From NCBI GenBank assembly GCA_002360455.1, contig DEQQ01000023.1, positions 1 to 7,773 on the forward strand: DNA of 7,773 bases, read 5' to 3'. Positions 6,216 through 7,773 of the stretch are shown here, in pieces. Positions within the stretch are counted from its first letter, which is position 1. Every line of letters starts with the position of its first letter. The notes under the pieces are model-generated. The model ran no database searches. It was given only the letters and a program-made list of their open reading frames with translations, and was not told the DNA's origin. Source of the DNA: Saprospiraceae bacterium UBA3362. GTDB lineage: Bacteria; Bacteroidota; Bacteroidia; Chitinophagales; Saprospiraceae. The position numbers and the translations under genes are program-made.

Positions 6216-7773
6216 TTAATTTCCTTTTATTAACTTGTTAATCAATGATTTATGAATTAATCTCAACTCTACTTTGTACATTCCTGGTTCTAAAGTAGAT
6301 ATATCTATTTTTAGCTCATTTTGCTCATCCATTTTTTGGACAGCTTTAATCAATTTTCCACCTAAATCGTAAATTTTAATTGATTTTAACTTTTTGGACT
6401 TAATAACAATATAATCTTGAGCCGGATTCGGATAAAGCTCAATTCTGTCCAAATGAGTTGGGTCTGATCTCAATACTACTATATGGGAATACTCTCGAGA
6501 TCCGTCTTCATTATCGATTCTTAGTCTATAGGATCTTGGTTCGTCGTTATAATAATGAAGGTCTACTGTATAATTAAATTTATTCACAGAAGAACCGAAA
6601 AATTGATCATAGCAAACTAATTCTGTAAAAGACACAGCGGATTCAAATTTTTGTTCCAAACAAACTTGCTTTACTCCGATTTCTGAGGTCGTTTGCCAAT
6701 GCAGTATATCCTTGCTATCCTCCGAATGCCCATTAAAATCAAGCAATACCAGAGGTAATGAGTCTGCAACTATGCCAAGGTCAATGCTTGAATTATCAAT
6801 ATTGTAAACCACCGTAAACAGTGAAGTCGTCAATGGTCCTTGAGCTTGTGTAAAGTCAGAATCTTTGAGATCATTATTTCCTTGATCTGCCGGACTCAAA
6901 ATTTTACCCTGAGGCAATACAGCCTTTAAATAAAATGATCCTTGTGGGGCTAAAAATTGATACCTTCCATTTTGATCACTGGTAGTAGAATCTACAAGTT
7001 CTCCTGCACCGTTATACAAATAGAGTTTAACATTTTCGGCGGCTAGCTCATTGTTATTTTGAATTCCATTATTCATATTGTTTCCTGCCCCTTCGTCATA
7101 CCAAACGTAATCGCCTATCACCGCCGGATTGTAAAGTCCAAAATCCAAGCTCAAATTGGGATTCATGCTGCTTATATCAAAGGTATCCGTAAATCCTGTA
7201 ATCGGAGAAACATCAGAGTCAATAAGTTCATCACTACCACTGTGCTTTGGAGAAAATTTATAATTCGTTGGTAAAATAACTTTGATATAATAACTTCCAA
7301 AATTCAAAGTATCGAACAAATATTGACCAAAACTATTTGTCACTTTGGATTTGACAAAAACATCATTATCGTAATAAAGCTGCACGGTTATTCCTCCCAA
7401 ACCATTTTCACCAATTTCTTGAATTCCATTTCCATTAACATCCTCCCAAACGAAATTTCCAATTGAACCACACGGAAGAACAAAGACAATCACGCTGTCA
7501 ATTGCTGTACAATTGTTTTGATCTGTTATTGTGACTTTATACGATTTAGTGAGATTAGTGCTAATCTGAATAGATTGAGAAGTTTCTCCGGTACTCCACA
7601 GAAATTGATATGGTGAACTTCCTCCTGATGGCGTTGCAGTCAAAGTGGTGGTGGAGTTTGCACAGATTTGCTGATTTGAACCTGCATCAACCGAGGGAGC
7701 AGGAATATTAGCAATGCTGACCTGATTGGTATTGCTGCAGCCATTATTATCAGTAACCGTCACCGTATAGGTT
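6216..7773 (-). CDS. C-terminal part of a large T9SS-exported surface protein with SdrD_B-like domains
   Basis: The frame is open to the right edge (the first codons read TYTVTVTDNNGC), so the N-terminus is missing; a GTG at 7763 lies inside a repeat and is not a real start. Domains in order: the end of one PKD/Ig-like repeat; one complete repeat (about 7703-7476) with cysteines in QICAN and NNCTA; an SdrD_B-like domain from 7463 (IGNFVWEDVNGNG); a second one from 7118 (IGDYVWYDEGAGNN); a beta-rich module starting LPLVLLDFNGHSED with HWQTTSEIGVKQ, of the kind often found just before sorting signals; then a T9SS type A sorting domain of about 75 residues (6443-6219) with the hallmark ELYPNPAQDY, KIYDLGGKLIK and LEPGMYKVEL. 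The protein ends in basic NKLIKGN and TAA. The family is secreted across the outer membrane and attached to the surface. The substrate or ligand cannot be read from this part. A terminator follows about 100 bases downstream. Confidence 0.95.
   Translation of the reverse strand, partial: TYTVTVTDNNGCSNTNQVSIANIPAPSVDAGSNQQICANSTTTLTATPSGGSSPYQFLWSTGETSQSIQISTNLTKSYKVTITDQNNCTAIDSVIVFVLPCGSIGNFVWEDVNGNGIQEIGENGLGGITVQLYYDNDVFVKSKVTNSFGQYLFDTLNFGSYYIKVILPTNYKFSPKHSGSDELIDSDVSPITGFTDTFDISSMNPNLSLDFGLYNPAVIGDYVWYDEGAGNNMNNGIQNNNELAAENVKLYLYNGAGELVDSTTSDQNGRYQFLAPQGSFYLKAVLPQGKILSPADQGNNDLKDSDFTQAQGPLTTSLFTVVYNIDNSSIDLGIVADSLPLVLLDFNGHSEDSKDILHWQTTSEIGVKQVCLEQKFESAVSFTELVCYDQFFGSSVNKFNYTVDLHYYNDEPRSYRLRIDNEDGSREYSHIVVLRSDPTHLDRIELYPNPAQDYIVIKSKKLKSIKIYDLGGKLIKAVQKMDEQNELKIDISTLEPGMYKVELRLIHKSLINKLIKGN

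Noticed and set aside
7059..7274. Plus-strand ORF of 71 codons
   Set aside because: It is antisense to the SdrD_B-like domains of the upstream gene, whose frame is well supported.
7761..7763. GTG as the start codon of the right-hand gene
   Set aside because: The frame continues upstream to the window edge, encoding TYT of the typical TYTVTVTD repeat motif, so the true start is outside the window.

Overview
The window looks like part of a Bacteroidota chromosome. The evidence is AT-rich DNA, no Shine-Dalgarno sequence before the one visible start, a type IX secretion (T9SS) type A sorting domain, SprB-type repeats and SdrD_B-type domains. A member of the Saprospiria or Chitinophagales is a reasonable guess, but the sequence does not settle the genus. 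All coding sequence lies on the minus strand, so the genes read right to left. I see no RNA genes, mobile elements, CRISPR arrays or metabolic genes.

Right part (7773 to 6216): the C-terminal 519 codons of a large secreted protein whose start lies beyond the window. In order it holds the end of one PKD/Ig-like repeat, one complete repeat, two SdrD_B-like domains, a beta-rich module common just before T9SS sorting signals, and a T9SS type A sorting domain ending at a TAA stop.

Middle (6215 to 5975): a 241-base intergenic gap. It contains a convincing rho-independent terminator for the upstream gene (6075-6117) and a 21-base imperfect dyad (6007-6027) just before the next start codon.

Left part (5974 to 1): one uninterrupted reading frame of 1991 codons, open at the left edge, which I translated throughout without finding a stop. 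It encodes a giant cell-surface protein. The order is: signal peptide; SdrD_B-like domain; about 455 residues of unrecognised globular sequence with propeller-like strand motifs and ten cysteines; second SdrD_B-like domain; 15 Ig-like repeats; third SdrD_B-like domain, cut by the window edge. The centre of the repeat region is four tandem units of exactly 453 bp (1547-3358). Each unit is one 74-residue SprB-type repeat (B) followed by one 77-residue PKD/Ig-like repeat (A). The full order is A-A-(B-A)x4-A-A-C-A-A, where C is a single divergent domain.

The two genes look like tandem paralogs, sharing the repeat type and the same repeat-to-SdrD_B junction. Both are probably exported by T9SS and displayed on the surface as long adhesin-like or gliding-type filaments. 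The exact-length, in-frame super-repeat is the most striking structure here, since it could allow stalk length to change by recombination without breaking the frame.
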